From: Bacteroidaceae bacterium
Lineage (GTDB): Bacteria; Bacteroidota; Bacteroidia; Bacteroidales; Bacteroidaceae
Direction of reading: 5' to 3'
Length of the DNA stretch: 15,357 bases
Assembly (NCBI GenBank): GCA_024695315.1
Contig: JAILIJ010000285.1
Coordinates: 1 to 15,357, forward strand
Below the pieces are notes generated by a model that had not been told where the DNA came from, made no database searches, and was given only the letters and a program-made list of their open reading frames with translations. Shown here one piece after another: positions 14,273-15,357 of this stretch (the stretch's first letter is position 1; the number at the start of each line of letters is the position of its first letter). The position numbers and the translations under genes are program-made.

Positions 14273-15238
14273 TTACTTGTTAGCGCAAGCGAGCTTACCG
14301 TCAGAACCGAGTACGTTCACAATCTTGTGGATGTACATCTTCTTCATGTTCTCACGAGCAGGCTTGAGGTACTGACGTGGGTCGAAGTGAGATGGGTTCT
14401 CAGCCATGTACTTACGGATAGCAGCAGTCATAGCGAGACGAGAGTCTGAGTCGATGTTGATCTTACATACAGCAGACTTAGAAGCCTTGCGGAGCTGCTC
14501 CTCTGGAATACCGATTGCAGCCTCGAGCTTACCGCCGTACTTGTTGATAGTAGCAACCTCATCCTGTGGAACTGAAGAAGAACCGTGGAGTACTATTGGG
14601 AATCCAGGAAGCTTCTTTTCGATCTCAGCGAGTACGTCGAATGCCAATGGTGGTGGAACGAGTACGCCGTTTACGAGTGTGCACTGCTCTGGAGTGAACT
14701 TGTGTGCACCGTGAGAAGTACCGATAGAGATAGCGAGAGAGTCACAACCTGTGCGTGTAGCGAAGTCGATAACCTCTTCTGGCTTAGTGTAGTGAGACTC
14801 AGCAGCAGCAACTTCGTCCTCAACACCTGCGAGTACACCGAGCTCAGCCTCAACTGTTACGTCGAACTGGTGAGCGTAGTCAACAACCTTCTTAGCGAGA
14901 GCAACGTTCTCCTCGTATGGAAGTGAAGAACCGTCGATCATTACAGAAGAGAAACCGTTGTCGATACAATCCTTGCAGAGTTCGAAAGAATCTCCGTGGT
15001 CAAGGTGAAGAACGATTTCTGGAGCTTCGCAACCGAGTTCCTTAGCGTACTCAACAGCACCCTTAGCGAGGTTACGGAGGATTGTGCCGTTAGCATAGTT
15101 ACGTGCACCCTTAGAAACCTGCATAATAACTGGAGACTTAGTTTCAACAGCAGCCATAACGATAGCCTGCATCTGCTCCATTGTGTTGAAGTTGAAAGCT
15201 GGGATAGCATAGCCACCGGCTACTGCTCTCTTGAACAT
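14273..15238 (-). CDS. fba: Class II fructose-bisphosphate aldolase, N-terminus replaced
   Basis: The recognisable aldolase runs from MFKRAVAGGYAIPAFNF to the stop at 14273, 321 residues. It cleaves or forms fructose-1,6-bisphosphate in glycolysis and gluconeogenesis. Counting in the frame open from 15349, the catalytic Asp117 and zinc ligand His118 lie in HLDHGDS, zinc ligands His213 in GTSHG and His255 in VLHGSSS, and substrate-contact NIDSDSR at 298-304. The family's usual first 12-15 residues (ending NTREMF in relatives) are missing. Instead the frame continues upstream into sequence resembling DNA polymerase III delta. Homology places the junction at about 15236-15243. Codon use is even and about 50% GC, higher than the neighbours, as expected for a highly expressed gene. 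A chimeric contig end is the likeliest cause of the lost N-terminus. Confidence 0.92.
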   Translation of the reverse strand: MFKRAVAGGYAIPAFNFNTMEQMQAIVMAAVETKSPVIMQVSKGARNYANGTILRNLAKGAVEYAKELGCEAPEIVLHLDHGDSFELCKDCIDNGFSSVMIDGSSLPYEENVALAKKVVDYAHQFDVTVEAELGVLAGVEDEVAAAESHYTKPEEVIDFATRTGCDSLAISIGTSHGAHKFTPEQCTLVNGVLVPPPLAFDVLAEIEKKLPGFPIVLHGSSSVPQDEVATINKYGGKLEAAIGIPEEQLRKASKSAVCKINIDSDSRLAMTAAIRKYMAENPSHFDPRQYLKPARENMKKMYIHKIVNVLGSDGKLACANK

Positions 15239-15357
15239 CTCGTTGAAATCCTTCTCCCAGTCCTGCAGACAGTTGTCGATGATGGCCTGGCACAGGAGTT
15301 CCGGGTAATAGGGTTCCTCCCCCATCAGGAGATACACCGGCTTGAACACGCCGGACT
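15239..15357 (-). pseudogene. holA: N-terminal fragment of DNA polymerase III delta subunit (holA), fused in frame to fba
   Basis: The frame runs off the window edge and reads SGVFKPVYLLMGEEPYY followed by a short helical stretch ending EKDFNE. 'FKPVYLLMGEEPYY' is the Walker-A-region signature of bacterial HolA (clamp-loader delta), and the residues after it fit the first helix of that domain. The aldolase then follows in frame at EMFKRAV. I count 66 G+C in the last 117 bases (56%) against about 50% in the aldolase and roughly 40% in the rest of the window. HolA and aldolase have no known fusion, so a chimeric join is likely. A GTG at 15349 is not a plausible start for either protein. Confidence 0.75.

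Noticed and set aside
15239..15349. True N-terminal extension of the aldolase starting at a GTG at 15349
   Set aside because: The extension matches HolA, not any aldolase, and the frame stays open to the window edge.

Overview
The window looks like a Bacteroidales chromosome fragment, most likely Prevotella/Segatella. The evidence is AT-rich intergenic DNA, TAnnTTTG-type -7 promoter elements, few Shine-Dalgarno sites, a porin O/P-type outer-membrane protein, a DUF4494 protein (a Bacteroidetes family), and the C-terminal end of a BspA-like leucine-rich-repeat surface protein. No tRNA, rRNA, CRISPR array or intact mobile element was seen.

Layout. Positions 1-132 form a perfect spacerless palindrome, followed by a cluster of GTAC-rich palindromes (172-257). 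An AqpZ-like aquaporin (779-1453) follows, with a terminator. Next come an 11-bp tandem repeat and the decayed remains of an alkyl sulfatase on the minus strand (about 1781-2640). An 860-bp non-coding stretch carries a good Bacteroidetes-type promoter and a possible 24-codon leader ORF. It leads into a tight five-gene plus-strand operon (3502-8227): a circularly permuted ATP-grasp protein, an alpha-E (DUF403) protein, a transglutaminase-like protein, and two consecutive AstE/AspA-type (M14) proteins, ended by a terminator at 8368-8404. After it lie the C-terminal relic of a BspA-like protein (to 9158), a possible 82-bp MITE-like element, another GTAC-rich palindrome, and a minus-strand porin. 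The plus-strand cluster DUF4494 - YggS (PLP homeostasis) - Crp/Fnr-like regulator follows. Last are a minus-strand D-2-hydroxyacid dehydrogenase and a class II fructose-bisphosphate aldolase.

Main system. The ATP-grasp / alpha-E / transglutaminase trio is a known predicted peptide-ligation gene set with no firmly established product. Here it is translationally coupled to two M14-type deacylase homologues. The first keeps all expected zinc and catalytic residues. The second is intact in length but has lost two of three zinc ligands and the catalytic glutamate (His to Arg, His to Ala, Glu to Tyr), so it reads as a conserved pseudoenzyme. An inferred model is an ATP-driven amide-bond-forming enzyme with a transglutaminase-fold enzyme and a metallo-amidohydrolase that trim or remodel the product, the dead paralogue acting as partner or regulator. 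All five proteins lack signal peptides and are probably cytoplasmic.

Assembly caution. Both window ends look suspect. The left end is a perfect fold-back palindrome. At the right end about 117 bp resembling the N-terminus of DNA polymerase III delta (HolA) are joined in frame to an aldolase lacking its own N-terminus. This suggests a complete metagenome-derived contig with chimeric ends rather than real biology at the edges.
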